64,000 bases of DNA, taken from positions 2,046,001-2,110,000 of the forward strand of contig NZ_JAVDSL010000001.1 of assembly GCF_031455295.1 (NCBI RefSeq), read 5' to 3'. The translations under genes were made by a program, and so were the position numbers. The notes below the pieces were generated by a model. The model did no database searches. It saw nothing but the letters and a program-made list of their open reading frames with translations, and was not told the DNA's origin. How positions within the stretch are numbered: position 1 is the stretch's first letter; each line of letters begins with the position of its first letter. Shown piece by piece: positions 25,454 through 33,990 of this stretch. Source of the DNA: Leifsonia sp. 1010 (GTDB lineage: Bacteria > Actinomycetota > Actinomycetes > Actinomycetales > Microbacteriaceae).

Positions 25454-26136
25454 CCACCACCGTTTCCGCGCGACCCCGCGTCGCGATCCTCGGCGTCGGA
25501 CACGTCGGCTCGGCGCTCGCGCGCATCCTGCTCGACGCCGGCTACGAGGTGGATGTGGCGGCCTCGGGCGACCCGCAGCGCATCCAGCTCATCGCCTCGG
25601 TCGTCATGCCGGGCGCCCGTCCGGCATGGGCCGCGGAAGCCGTCGCCGGCGCAGACATCGTCATCCTCGCCATCCCGCTGCACCGGTTCGCCGGCCTCGA
25701 CCGCGGGATGCTCGACGGCAAGCTGGTCATCGACTCCATGAACTACTGGGCGCCGACCGACGGCGTGCAGCCGCTGTTCGAGGACACGACCCTCACCAGC
25801 AGCGAGATCGTCCAGCGGGAGCTCCCAAACTCCACGATCGTGAAGACGTTCAACCACATCGGCTACCACGAGATGGAGGAGGACCGCCGCCTCACCGGAG
25901 ACCCGGACCGCCGCGCTCTCGGCGTGGCCTCGGACGACCCGGAAGCCGCCGCGCTCGTCGCCTCCCTCATCCAGGACGTCGGCTACGACACCGTCCTCGT
26001 CGAGAGTCTTCGCGACGGCGTCGCGTTCGAGCCGGGCGGACCGGTCTTCGGTGCGCGCCTCGACGCGGGCGGTTTCCGGGCAGCCGTCGAGGGCGAGAGC
26101 GCGCCGGAGCTCGCCTCCGCCGAGGCCGCCGCCTGA
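25450..26136 (+). CDS. NAD(P)-binding F420-reductase-like oxidoreductase
   Basis: A 228-residue protein with a Rossmann motif VAILGVGHVGSALARILLDAG, then ADIVILAIPLHRFAGL, KLVIDSMNYWAPTDG and VKTFNHIGYHEME. This is the NADPH-dependent F420 reductase / NADP oxidoreductase (PF03807-like) fold, though many members use other acceptors. It overlaps the MarR stop (ATGA) and is followed by an LLM flavin enzyme. A paralogue lies at 49248-49895, which shares the FNHIG and DTNNYYP/DSMNYW signatures. Confidence 0.88.
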   Translation: MTTTVSARPRVAILGVGHVGSALARILLDAGYEVDVAASGDPQRIQLIASVVMPGARPAWAAEAVAGADIVILAIPLHRFAGLDRGMLDGKLVIDSMNYWAPTDGVQPLFEDTTLTSSEIVQRELPNSTIVKTFNHIGYHEMEEDRRLTGDPDRRALGVASDDPEAAALVASLIQDVGYDTVLVESLRDGVAFEPGGPVFGARLDAGGFRAAVEGESAPELASAEAAA

Positions 26137-26188
26137 CCCGGCGGCGACCGCATCACCTTTCCTCACATCCACACCCGAAAGCACACAA

Positions 26189-27235
26189 ATGAACACCGCA
26201 TCCCAGAGCTTCCCGCTCACCTTCGGCCTGAACACCTTCGGCGACGTCACGAGCGACGCCGACGGCCGGCCCATCTCGCACGCCCAGACCATCCGTGACC
26301 TCGTCGGCCACGGCATTGCCGCCGAGCAGGCGGGGATCGACTTCTTCGGCATCGGCGAGCACCACGTCGACGACATGCCGCTCTCGGCGGCCGACATCGT
26401 GCTGAGCGCGATCGCGGCGCGCACCGAACGCATCCACGTCGGCTCGGCCGTCACCGTGCTGAGCTCCGACGACCCGGTCCGCGTTTTCCAGCGCTACTCC
26501 ACCCTCAACGCCGTGTCGGACGGTCGCGCCGAGATCATCCTCGGCCGCGGTTCGAGCATCGACTCGTTCCCGCTGTTCGGCTTCGACCTCTCCGACTACG
26601 AGCAGCTGTTCGAGGAGAAGACCAACCTGTTCGCGCACCTCCGCGAGGGCGGGCCGGTCACCTGGGAAGGGAGCACGCGCAGCGGGCTCCGCGACCAGGA
26701 TGTGGTGCCGCACCTCGAGACACCGCTGCCGACGTGGATCGGCGTCGGGGGCAGCCCGGAGTCCGTCATCCGCACCGCCCACTACGGATTCTCGCTGATG
26801 CTCGCCGTGATCGGCGGTCCCGCCTCGCGCTTCGCGCCGTACAGCGAGCTCTTCCATAAGGCGCTGGAGCAGTTCGGCCGCGAGCCGCAGCAGATCGGCC
26901 TACACTCGCCTGGCCACGTGGCGGCCACCGACGAGCAGGCGCGGGAGGAGTTCTGGCCGCACTACCGCGACATGATCACCAAGGTCAGCGCGACGCGTGG
27001 CTTCGCCGTGCCGACCGAGGCGTCGTTCCAGCGCGAGCTGGGCCCGGACGGCAGCCTCTACGTGGGCTCGCCGGAGACGGTCGCGGCGAAGATCGCCGCC
27101 AATCTGCGCGTGGTCGGCGCCAACCGCTTCGACCTCAAGTACGGCATCCCCGGGATGACGAACGACTCGCTCCTCGAGGCGATCCGTCTCTACGGCACCG
27201 AGGTCGTCCCGCGCGTCCGCGCCCTCCTCGCCTGA
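26189..27235 (+). CDS. LLM-class flavin-dependent oxidoreductase
   Basis: A 348-residue luciferase-like (beta/alpha)8 monooxygenase/reductase: FGLNTFGDVT, AAEQAGIDFFGIGEHHVDD, VGSAVTVLSSDDPVRVFQRY, GRAEIILGRGSSIDSFPLFG, PTWIGVGGSPESV, and LYVGSPETVAAKIA. The enzyme probably uses FMN or F420; the substrate is unknown. The start ATG 26189 lies 52 bases after the preceding stop. It is the third gene of the MarR-led cluster and is followed by a dispersed palindromic repeat. Confidence 0.92.
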   Translation: MNTASQSFPLTFGLNTFGDVTSDADGRPISHAQTIRDLVGHGIAAEQAGIDFFGIGEHHVDDMPLSAADIVLSAIAARTERIHVGSAVTVLSSDDPVRVFQRYSTLNAVSDGRAEIILGRGSSIDSFPLFGFDLSDYEQLFEEKTNLFAHLREGGPVTWEGSTRSGLRDQDVVPHLETPLPTWIGVGGSPESVIRTAHYGFSLMLAVIGGPASRFAPYSELFHKALEQFGREPQQIGLHSPGHVAATDEQAREEFWPHYRDMITKVSATRGFAVPTEASFQRELGPDGSLYVGSPETVAAKIAANLRVVGANRFDLKYGIPGMTNDSLLEAIRLYGTEVVPRVRALLA

Positions 27236-27258
27236 CCGCCCCCTCCCGGATCCGCCCA

Positions 27259-27324
27259 CCGTCGAGTCCGCACTTTTTGCACACTCCGACGGCGCGTCGC
27301 GTGCAAAGTTCGCGGACTCGACGG
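27259..27324. repeat. dispersed palindromic repeat, copy 1
   Basis: CCGTCGAGTCCGC (27259-27271) pairs with GCGGACTCGACGG (27312-27324). The shared signature GCGTCGCGTGCAA is at 27294-27306. It lies between two co-oriented genes (27235 and 27369). Confidence 0.85.
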
Positions 27325-27368
27325 CTGCTAGCCTGCACCCAACCGACACACCGAGCTCAGGAGGACGC

Positions 27369-28028
27369 ATGGCGACGCACGCCGACAAGACCTACGCCCG
27401 CATCACCGGCTCGCCGGCGCCGCGTGACCTGGAGTGGACCGAGTTCATCAGCTTCTGGCAGGACCGCGCCGACCAGGTGGACCAGGAGACCGGCGATCGC
27501 CTGGCCGTGAAGCTCAACGGCCACCGCGAGGTCTTCCGGCGTCAGCACGACGGTCGCGTCTCCATCGAGGACATCGAGCGCGCACGCCACCTGCTGGCGG
27601 CGACCCCCGAGCCGAAGGGCCACGGCGACCTGCTCGCGGTCGCGATCGACGCCGAGCACGCCCGCATCTTCGACTTCGACCTGGATGCGCGCACCGTCAG
27701 CGACACGGAGCACACGATCGCCGACGAGGACCGCCGCGCCCACCACCTGCGCACGGTGGAGCGGCACACCGGTCACGACGACGAGCGCGACCTGAACCAT
27801 TTCTTCGACGCCGTCGCCGAGGCGCTCCGGTCGACCGCCCCGGAGCGCTCGTTCGTCGTGATCGGCCACGGGTCGGGGAAGGCGGATGTTGCGGCCGAGT
27901 TCATTGAGCGGCTGCGGGCGGCCCACGCGGATGTCGCGGCTCGCGTGACCGCGCTCACCGAACTCGACCTCAGTGCGGCGAGCGACGCCGACATCGAGGC
28001 CGCCGCCCAAGCGGCCGTCCGCCTCTAG
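27369..28028 (+). CDS. hypothetical protein with baeRF/eRF1-like fold
   Basis: A 219-residue acidic soluble protein. GDLLAVAIDAEHARIFDFDL, a His-rich stretch (HHLRTVERHTGHDDERDLNHFF) and RSFVVIGHGSGKADVAAEFIERL resemble the bacterial eRF1-family (baeRF) proteins, implicated by others in ribosome-linked functions. This assignment is tentative. AGGAGG precedes the ATG. It is flanked on both sides by copies of the dispersed palindrome. Confidence 0.75.
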   Translation: MATHADKTYARITGSPAPRDLEWTEFISFWQDRADQVDQETGDRLAVKLNGHREVFRRQHDGRVSIEDIERARHLLAATPEPKGHGDLLAVAIDAEHARIFDFDLDARTVSDTEHTIADEDRRAHHLRTVERHTGHDDERDLNHFFDAVAEALRSTAPERSFVVIGHGSGKADVAAEFIERLRAAHADVAARVTALTELDLSAASDADIEAAAQAAVRL

Positions 28029-28046
28029 GGCGCGCATCCCCTCGCC

Positions 28047-28122
28047 GCCCACCGTCGAGTCCGCAAACTTTGCACGCGACGCACCGCCAGAGCGTGCAAA
28101 GTGTGCGGACTCGACGGTGGGC
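28047..28122. repeat. dispersed palindromic repeat, copy 2 (probable bidirectional terminator)
   Basis: GCCCACCGTCGAGTCCGC (28047-28064) pairs exactly with GCGGACTCGACGGTGGGC (28105-28122), and AAACTTTGCACGC pairs with GCGTGCAAAG. The signature is inverted relative to copies 1, 3 and 4 (TTGCACGCGACGC at 28070-28082). It sits between convergent genes. Confidence 0.88.
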
Positions 28123-28134
28123 AGGCTGAGCGGG

Positions 28135-30420
28135 TCAGGGCTGCTCGACGGGGGTGCGGCGCAGGATGAGGAAGCGGGCGCCGTAGGCGGGCACGCTGAC
28201 CGGGAAACTGGCCAGGTCGTCCACCGTTCCGACCTCGCTGCCGTCGGCGGCGTCCGTCACCGTTGCCCGATGGGGGAGCGCCTCCGAGCGGACGGTACCG
28301 TCGACGGCGGAATCCGTCATGTTCAGCACGGTCAGCTGCACGACGGGCAACTCCTGCTCGTCGAGCGTCTCCAGCTCGTGCACCATCACGAGCATGCCCG
28401 GATGCGCGACATCCGGAACGTCGACCTGGCGCGCGCTCGCGATGCCCCAGCGGTCGCGGATGCGCAGCAGCTCCCGCAGCCGGTTCGCGAACGAGTCGCG
28501 GTTGCGCAGCTGCTCCGGGAGCGGGCCGTACAGCGAGCGCGCCCGCGGCATCCCGTAGGCGGAGCGCTCCGCTTCGGGAGCCGACCCCAGCAGGTCGTGC
28601 GCTCCCCGCTCGACCCAGCGCGTGTCGCCCTCAGCGATCAGGTCGGCCACCTCGCCGCGGGGCACCGTCAGGGCGCCCAGCAGGTCCCATCCCGACAGCG
28701 CGAAGACGCCCGGCTGCCACGCGTTGAACGCGGCGAGCAGCAGGTGCGCGTCGCGGATCGCCGGGATGTCGTCCTCGGTGATCGAGTCCAGGGTCGCGTG
28801 CCCCTGCGTGGCGGCGATGAGGGAGGCCGACGTGCAGGCGATCCCGTTGGTCGTGAACACGAGGTTGTAGTCCGCCGTCGGTTCCGTGATCGCCTCGACG
28901 AGGTCGGCGCGGATGCGCTGGGCCAGCTCGCCGCCGCTGATCTCCTCGCCGCGGAACGTGTAGAGGTCGTTCTGGTGCAGCGTCGCCCAGTGCACGAGCT
29001 CGTAGGTCAGCTCGTCGTGGTTCTGCATCCCGTGCACCAGGCTGACCGGCTCGACGCCCAGCTCCAGTGAGGTCCGCAGCGTGAGGCGCAGGAACTCGGT
29101 GTCGCCGGTCGCGAGGGCGTGGTGGTACGCCGGTCGGTTGATGAAGTCGTAGGAGAGGTCGGCGCCCACCGCGCCGGTATCGCGGATGTCCTCCACGGTC
29201 AGGTTGAGCTCCTGGAACGTGAACCCGCCGACCTTGCGCACCATGCCGGCGATGATGTGGTTCGCCGCGTGCGACAGCGGGTGCCCCTCCGACCAGGCCG
29301 GCATCCCCTCCGCGCTCTTCTCGACACCGAGGAAGCCGTTCGCATCCAGTCGCAGGGCGCTCGTGCCCAGATCGCCGAGCGAGTGCAGGGCGTCACCGAT
29401 GACCAGCCGCATGCCCGAGAACGTCGGGTCGAGCCAGTTCACCGACGGCTGGCCCTCCTTGAAGTAGTGGAGGTAGACCCAGCGCCGCGTGATGCCGTCG
29501 ACGCCGATGACGGGCGCGGTGGCGCTCCAGTTCGTCTCCTTCACCCCGGGGGCATAGAAGATGACGCGCTGCAGTTCGCCGATGATGTAGCCGCGCTCGG
29601 CGAGCGCCGCCTCGGTCGACTCGTCGAGGTTGACGGAGTCGCGGCCCTCGGGCACCTCCGGCAGCAGGTGCCACTCGTCCGGCGGGATCTCGACCATGTG
29701 GTAGATCCCCGGGTAGTCCTTGTACGCCATCTCGGCGAGGCGGAAGTCGGCGCCTTTGCCGGTGTGGCCCGGCACGATGTCGTCGATGACGCTGCCGCCG
29801 TGCTCCTCCGCCACGTCGGTCAACCGCCGGAACGTCTCCTCGTCGCCGAACGCAGGGTCGATCTGCGTGCCGATGCGGTCGAAGTGGCCGTCGACGCTCG
29901 GGGTCTCCTGCCAGCCGCGGATGCCGCCGGCCCGCTTGACCGGACCGGTGTGGATGCCGTTGATTCCGATCCGCTGGAATGCCCGCCACAGTTCCGGGTC
30001 GGCGAGCGCCGTGAGGAACGACTCGCCCGGCCGTGTGATCAGCGAGATCGGGTAGGCGGTGAACCACACGTCCGAGGTGGAGACGGCGCGGCGGGCGTCC
30101 GGCCGGGCGTAGGGGTTGCGCCACATGCTGGGGGAGCCGGACAGCTGCCGGCTGAGCACGTCCGCATCCTTCAGCATGGATTGGCGCACCAGCCACTCGA
30201 CGTAGGCCGGGTTCTGCCCGTTGGCCGCCCGGGGGTCGGAGAAGGTGCGGCGGATGCTGCCGCCGCGCAGGTTGGCGCGCGGGCGCAGCCGGCGGGGCCG
30301 GGCGGGGTAGAGCTGTTCGTCGTAGGTGATCTCCTCCGGCGCCGCCTGCTCTTCTGCAGCGGCGTCGTCGGGTGCCGTCACCGCGTCCTGCCCCGTCACC
30401 TCGAGTGCCTCGTCGTCCAC
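28135..30420 (-). CDS. GH13 family alpha-amylase / trehalose-synthase-like enzyme
   Basis: About 761 residues. GH13 catalytic-barrel signatures are present: [16 protein letters not shown], the nucleophile strand [27 protein letters not shown] (candidate acid Glu) and [14 protein letters not shown] (third Asp), with a beta-sandwich C-terminus ([14 protein letters not shown]). It resembles actinobacterial proteins annotated as maltose alpha-D-glucosyltransferase-like but diverges from TreS; the substrate is not certain. GGAAGGAG sets the GTG start at 30420; an in-frame TTG at 30444 lacks such a site. No glycogen or trehalose genes are adjacent. Confidence 0.8.
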   Translation of the reverse strand: MDDEALEVTGQDAVTAPDDAAAEEQAAPEEITYDEQLYPARPRRLRPRANLRGGSIRRTFSDPRAANGQNPAYVEWLVRQSMLKDADVLSRQLSGSPSMWRNPYARPDARRAVSTSDVWFTAYPISLITRPGESFLTALADPELWRAFQRIGINGIHTGPVKRAGGIRGWQETPSVDGHFDRIGTQIDPAFGDEETFRRLTDVAEEHGGSVIDDIVPGHTGKGADFRLAEMAYKDYPGIYHMVEIPPDEWHLLPEVPEGRDSVNLDESTEAALAERGYIIGELQRVIFYAPGVKETNWSATAPVIGVDGITRRWVYLHYFKEGQPSVNWLDPTFSGMRLVIGDALHSLGDLGTSALRLDANGFLGVEKSAEGMPAWSEGHPLSHAANHIIAGMVRKVGGFTFQELNLTVEDIRDTGAVGADLSYDFINRPAYHHALATGDTEFLRLTLRTSLELGVEPVSLVHGMQNHDELTYELVHWATLHQNDLYTFRGEEISGGELAQRIRADLVEAITEPTADYNLVFTTNGIACTSASLIAATQGHATLDSITEDDIPAIRDAHLLLAAFNAWQPGVFALSGWDLLGALTVPRGEVADLIAEGDTRWVERGAHDLLGSAPEAERSAYGMPRARSLYGPLPEQLRNRDSFANRLRELLRIRDRWGIASARQVDVPDVAHPGMLVMVHELETLDEQELPVVQLTVLNMTDSAVDGTVRSEALPHRATVTDAADGSEVGTVDDLASFPVSVPAYGARFLILRRTPVEQP

Positions 30421-30498
30421 CTGGTCTCCTTCCGTGACTGCCAACGTAACCCCGGAAACGGTCGGCGTCTGCCGAACGGCGCGGCCGGATTCAGCCGG

Positions 30499-30930
30499 TC
30501 ATTCGCTGAGGCGCTCGATGAGCTGCCCTTTGGTCAGCCGGGAGACGTTCAGGAGGCCGCGGGCGCGGGCCGCGTCGCGCAGCGCCTGCACGGTCAGCTG
30601 GTCGAGCTCCGGGTCGTGGGCGACGGTTGTGGTGACCGATCCGGCGAACTCGACCGTCGCCTCCACGGTCTCGTCGCGGACGGACGGGAGGGGCGGAGTG
30701 AGGTCGAGGCCGGACGCCTCCGCGGCGCCGTCGTCGGGGGAGGCGGTGGCTGCGCTCGCGTCGTGCGCGCCGCCGGTCAGCGCTGCCAGCTCCTTCTCCA
30801 GCGCGCGCGCACGCTTCTTCGCCTTCTTCTTGTCGAGCTTCTCGGCCGCCCGACGAGCGTCGGCGACGGCCGCCCCCGCCCGCTCGAACGCCTTCTTCGC
30901 TGCCTTCTCGAGCTTCTTCTGCTTGGCCAT
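30499..30930 (-). CDS. Lys/Ala-rich protein with C-terminal Rho-N/SAP-like helix pair
   Basis: A 143-residue protein. Residues 1-50 are highly basic and helical (KKLEKAAKKAFERAG, EKLDKKKAKKRARALEKEL), the middle is acidic and disordered, and the end (LTVQALRDAARARGLLNVSR, then LTKGQLIERLSE) matches the helix-extended-helix fold of Rho-N, SAP and HeH domains, which bind nucleic acid. A DNA- or RNA-binding chromatin-like protein is inferred. It lies upstream of the GH13 gene on the same strand, separated by 78 bp. Confidence 0.75.
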   Translation of the reverse strand: MAKQKKLEKAAKKAFERAGAAVADARRAAEKLDKKKAKKRARALEKELAALTGGAHDASAATASPDDGAAEASGLDLTPPLPSVRDETVEATVEFAGSVTTTVAHDPELDQLTVQALRDAARARGLLNVSRLTKGQLIERLSE

Positions 30931-31003
30931 GCGCGCTCCGTTCCGTTGCGTTCACCGTGCACGCTGCCACGGGACCGGCGAGGGAGCAAGGCGCACTCTT
31001 GTC

Positions 31004-31023
31004 ATATCAGCACTCGGTGATAT
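31004..31023. promoter_or_regulatory. ArsR-type operator
   Basis: ATATCA (31004-31009) and TGATAT (31018-31023) form an inverted repeat with an eight-base spacer, ending nine bases before the arsR-like start. The AT-rich character stands out in this genome. Confidence 0.55.
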
Positions 31024-31032
31024 CATCCGATC

Positions 31033-31377
31033 ATGAACTCATTCGCCGTGCTCGCCGACCCGGTCCGTCGCCGCATGGTCGAACTCCTGACCGAGGAGGA
31101 GGCGCCGGCCGGTCGGATCGGTGCCGTCGTGATGGAGGAGTTCGGAATCGGCCAGCCGGCCGTCTCCAACCAGCTGCGGGTGCTCCGTGAGGCCGAGGTC
31201 GTCTCGGCCGAGCGCCGCGGATCGCAGCGCATCTATCGCATCGTCCCCGGCGCTCTGGACGACATCGCCGCCTGGGTCGACCGGTACGGGCGCCTGTGGT
31301 CTCAGCGGCTCGACGCGCTGGAGACCGAGCTCGCCCGCGGCAGCCGCGGAAGCATCCGACCCGGAGGAGGTCGCTGA
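31033..31377 (+). CDS. ArsR family transcriptional regulator
   Basis: A 114-residue winged-helix repressor: FAVLADPVRRRMVELLTEEE, GIGQPAVSNQLRVLREAEV as recognition helix, and the wing SAERRGSQRIYRIVP. It lacks the Cys pairs of metal sensors, so it belongs to the SRPBCC-linked subgroup. It overlaps the downstream SRPBCC gene by one base (TGATG) and probably autoregulates both through the palindrome at 31004-31023. Confidence 0.93.
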   Translation: MNSFAVLADPVRRRMVELLTEEEAPAGRIGAVVMEEFGIGQPAVSNQLRVLREAEVVSAERRGSQRIYRIVPGALDDIAAWVDRYGRLWSQRLDALETELARGSRGSIRPGGGR

Positions 31378-32285
31378 TGGATGCGCGCACGATCCGCGCC
31401 CTGGTCGGCACGAGCGAAGACCCCGAACTCATCCTGCGGCGCGAGTACCGGTCGACCGCCGCCGAGGTGCGGGACGCGTGCACGGCTCCCGAGCGGCTGG
31501 CCCGCTGGTTCGGCGTGGTGGCCGGCGACCCGTCGGGCGTCGGGTCGGAGTTCACCGTGCAGCTCGATGGGGAGTCCCGCGCGCGGGGTCGGGTGCTCCA
31601 GTGCGACGCCGACGCGCTGAGCGTGTCCTGGTCGGTCGACGGTGAGCCGGCGAGCATCCTGACGGCCGAGTGGACGGATACCGCGAACGGTGGAGCGGAA
31701 CTCACCCTGCGTCACCGGCTCGCCGGACGCGACGACATCGTCACGGCGGGCGGCGGATGGGATGACGCGCTCTCGGCACTCGACCAGGTCCTGTCCGGGC
31801 GCGCGGACGACGGAGTCGCCTCCGCCGCGCGCGCAGCCGACGGAGGCGTCTGGCGGACGTTCGTCGCGCATCCCCTCGAACTGGCACGCACGATCGACGC
31901 GGAGCGATCCCGCGTCTGGAACGCCATCGCATCGGCCGATGGGCTGCAGACGTGGTGGTGGCGGCACTGGCACGACGTGTCGATCGTCGCGGACGTGAGG
32001 GTCGGTGGTATCTACCGGATCGCCGCACCGGCAGCGGGCATCGTGGTCGAGGGGCGCTATCTCGCGGTCGAGCCGTTCGAGCGGCTCGCATTCGAGTGGC
32101 GGTGGATCGACGACGACGGGCCCAGCGCCGACGAGGCCGTGGAGTTCCGGCTGACCGACGACGGCGCCGGGACGCGCCTCGTCGTGCGCCATACCGGACC
32201 GTGGGCGGATGGCTCACCCGCCGAGTCGTACCGCCAGGGCTGGGAGTTCACCCTGGGGGAGCTCGCGGCCGTCCTGGCGGGCTGA
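31377..32285 (+). CDS. SRPBCC (AHSA1-like) protein, two tandem domains
   Basis: A 302-residue protein with two START/Bet v1-like AHSA1 domains. Domain 1 (about 15-125) starts LILRREYRSTAAEVRDACTA; domain 2 (about 160-300) starts LARTIDAERSRVWNAIASAD and contains GLQTWWWRHWHDVS and GGIYRIAAPAAG. Such proteins bind hydrophobic ligands in a cavity and are usually paired with ArsR repressors, as here. GGAGGAGG precedes the ATG. The tandem duplication is less common than the single-domain form. Confidence 0.9.
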   Translation: MDARTIRALVGTSEDPELILRREYRSTAAEVRDACTAPERLARWFGVVAGDPSGVGSEFTVQLDGESRARGRVLQCDADALSVSWSVDGEPASILTAEWTDTANGGAELTLRHRLAGRDDIVTAGGGWDDALSALDQVLSGRADDGVASAARAADGGVWRTFVAHPLELARTIDAERSRVWNAIASADGLQTWWWRHWHDVSIVADVRVGGIYRIAAPAAGIVVEGRYLAVEPFERLAFEWRWIDDDGPSADEAVEFRLTDDGAGTRLVVRHTGPWADGSPAESYRQGWEFTLGELAAVLAG

Positions 32286-32366
32286 GCAGCCTTGGCGCCC
32301 AAGGGACGCCCGAGCGGATGCGCGCAACCGGTAGCAGGGGAGGGAGACCGGGCGTATGAACGGTCC

Positions 32367-33542
32367 ATGAGAGCACTCACCTGGCAAGCCACCAAGAAGG
32401 TCGAGGTCGTCGACGTCCCCGATCCCGTCATCCAGGAGCCGACGGATGTGATCGTGCGGATCACGTCGTCCGCGATCTGCGGAAGCGACCTGCACCTGTA
32501 CGACGTCCTCGGGCCGTTCCTCGCGAAAGGCGACGTGCTCGGTCACGAGCCGATGGGCATCGTCGAGGAGGTGGGATCCGCGGTGCGCAACCTCCGCGTC
32601 GGCGACCGCGTCGTCATCCCGTTCGTGATCGCGTGCGGCGAGTGCTTCATGTGCCGTCGCGGGCTCACGACGCAGTGCGAGACGACGCAGAACTACGACC
32701 ACGGGACCGGCGCGACGCTGTACGGCTACACCGAGCTGTACGGCTCGGTGCCGGGCGGTCAGGCCGAGCGGCTCCGTGTTCCGCTGGCGGACTTCAACGC
32801 CTACAAGGTCGGGTCTGAGTTGCCGGACGAGCGCTACCTGTTCCTCAGCGACATCCTGCCGACCGCGTGGCAGGGCGTGCAGTACGCGCAGCTGCCGGAG
32901 CACGGCGTGCTCGGGGTCATCGGTCTCGGCCCGGTCGGGCAGTTCGTCAGCAGGATCGGCGTGCACCTGGGTCACCGCGTCGTCGCGGTCGACCCCGTTC
33001 CAGAGCGGCGGGCGATGGCGGAGCGCCACGGCGTCGACACGTTCGACCTGAGTGACGACGTCGCCGTCTGGTTCCGCGAGGCGACGGACGGGCGCGGGCC
33101 GGACGCGATCGTCGACGCGGTCGGGATGGAGGCGCACGGCAACCCGGGCACGGCCGCCGTGCAGTCGGCGGTCGGGCTGCTGCCCGATGCGGTCGCGCAG
33201 AAGCTGATGACGACGGTCGGGGTGGACCGGATGGCCGCGATGACCCTGGCGTTCGACGCCGTGCGCCGTGGGGGCACCGTTTCGCTCAGCGGTGTCTACG
33301 CGGGCGTCGCCGACCCGGTGCCCTTCATGAACCTGTTCGACAAGCAGGTGACCCTGCGGATGGGGCAGTGCAACGTCCACGCCTGGCGCGACGAGCTCCT
33401 GCCGCTGGTGGAGGACCCGTCCGACCCGCTCGGCACCGAGGACCTCGTCACCCACAAGGTCCCGCTGGAGGAGGCGGCGCGCATGTACGACGTGTTCCGC
33501 GACAAGGAGGACGGCTGCATCAAGGTCGTGCTCACTCCCTGA
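32367..33542 (+). CDS. zinc-dependent alcohol dehydrogenase family protein
   Basis: A 391-residue MDR enzyme: catalytic zinc region ICGSDLHLY (Cys about 38) and GHEPMG, structural zinc site CGECFMCRRGLTTQC, Rossmann motif GVIGLGPVGQFVSRIG. Length and the long insertion match glutathione-independent formaldehyde dehydrogenase-like/threonine dehydrogenase-like proteins, but the substrate is unknown. The ATG at 32367 is six bases after TATGAA (32355-32360), suggesting a leaderless mRNA; an in-frame upstream start at 32292 is rejected. Confidence 0.9.
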   Translation: MRALTWQATKKVEVVDVPDPVIQEPTDVIVRITSSAICGSDLHLYDVLGPFLAKGDVLGHEPMGIVEEVGSAVRNLRVGDRVVIPFVIACGECFMCRRGLTTQCETTQNYDHGTGATLYGYTELYGSVPGGQAERLRVPLADFNAYKVGSELPDERYLFLSDILPTAWQGVQYAQLPEHGVLGVIGLGPVGQFVSRIGVHLGHRVVAVDPVPERRAMAERHGVDTFDLSDDVAVWFREATDGRGPDAIVDAVGMEAHGNPGTAAVQSAVGLLPDAVAQKLMTTVGVDRMAAMTLAFDAVRRGGTVSLSGVYAGVADPVPFMNLFDKQVTLRMGQCNVHAWRDELLPLVEDPSDPLGTEDLVTHKVPLEEAARMYDVFRDKEDGCIKVVLTP

Positions 33543-33617
33543 ACCGTGTCAAGGCCTGGGAGCGGTTCGGTCGCCGGGTGAGGGTGGACGTACGGACCGA
33601 GGTGAGGAGTGACGGAG

Positions 33618-33911
33618 ATGGGGATGTTCAGCCCGGGCAAGTCGGCGGTGTTCTACGTGATCGGCGCGGTGCTGGTGATCGCCGGCGCCCTCTGCCTGAC
33701 GCGGTACGGGGTGGAGACGCCGGGGGCCAACGACACCGGCCAGTACGTCGTCTGGAACGTCGGCTTCACCGTCGGCGCGGCGATCCTGATCGGGGTCGGC
33801 ATCCTGCTGCTCGCCACCGGATTCGTGCGTGGGCGTCGCCGGAAGTCCGAGCGTCACGCCGGCCCGTCGCGCGACCTCGAGCCCGGCGCGACCTCGGAGG
33901 TGCGGCGCTGA
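33618..33911 (+). CDS. small membrane protein, two predicted helices
   Basis: A 97-residue protein with helices SAVFYVIGAVLVIAGALCL and VVWNVGFTVGAAILIGVGILLLA, a short extracytoplasmic loop and a charged tail. No family recognised. GAGGAG at 33604-33609 suits the ATG at 33618; a GTG at 33609 overlaps that site. Confidence 0.65.
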   Translation: MGMFSPGKSAVFYVIGAVLVIAGALCLTRYGVETPGANDTGQYVVWNVGFTVGAAILIGVGILLLATGFVRGRRRKSERHAGPSRDLEPGATSEVRR

Positions 33912-33954
33912 GGCGCCGTCACGCACCGACAGCCGAGGGGGCTGACGCGGCCGA

Positions 33955-33983
33955 GTGACCCCGGGCGCGGGACTCGCTAGAGT
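33955..33983 (+). promoter_or_regulatory. putative nhaA promoter for a leaderless transcript
   Basis: GTGACC (33955-33960), 17-base spacer, TAGAGT (33978-33983). The hexamer ends seven bases before the GTG of nhaA, so transcription would begin at the start codon. Confidence 0.45.
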
Positions 33984-33990
33984 TTTCCCC

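Noticed and set aside
30421-30444. TTG start for the GH13 gene
   Set aside because: GTG 30420 has a good GGAAGGAG site, whereas the TTG lies upstream of that site and adds only eight residues.
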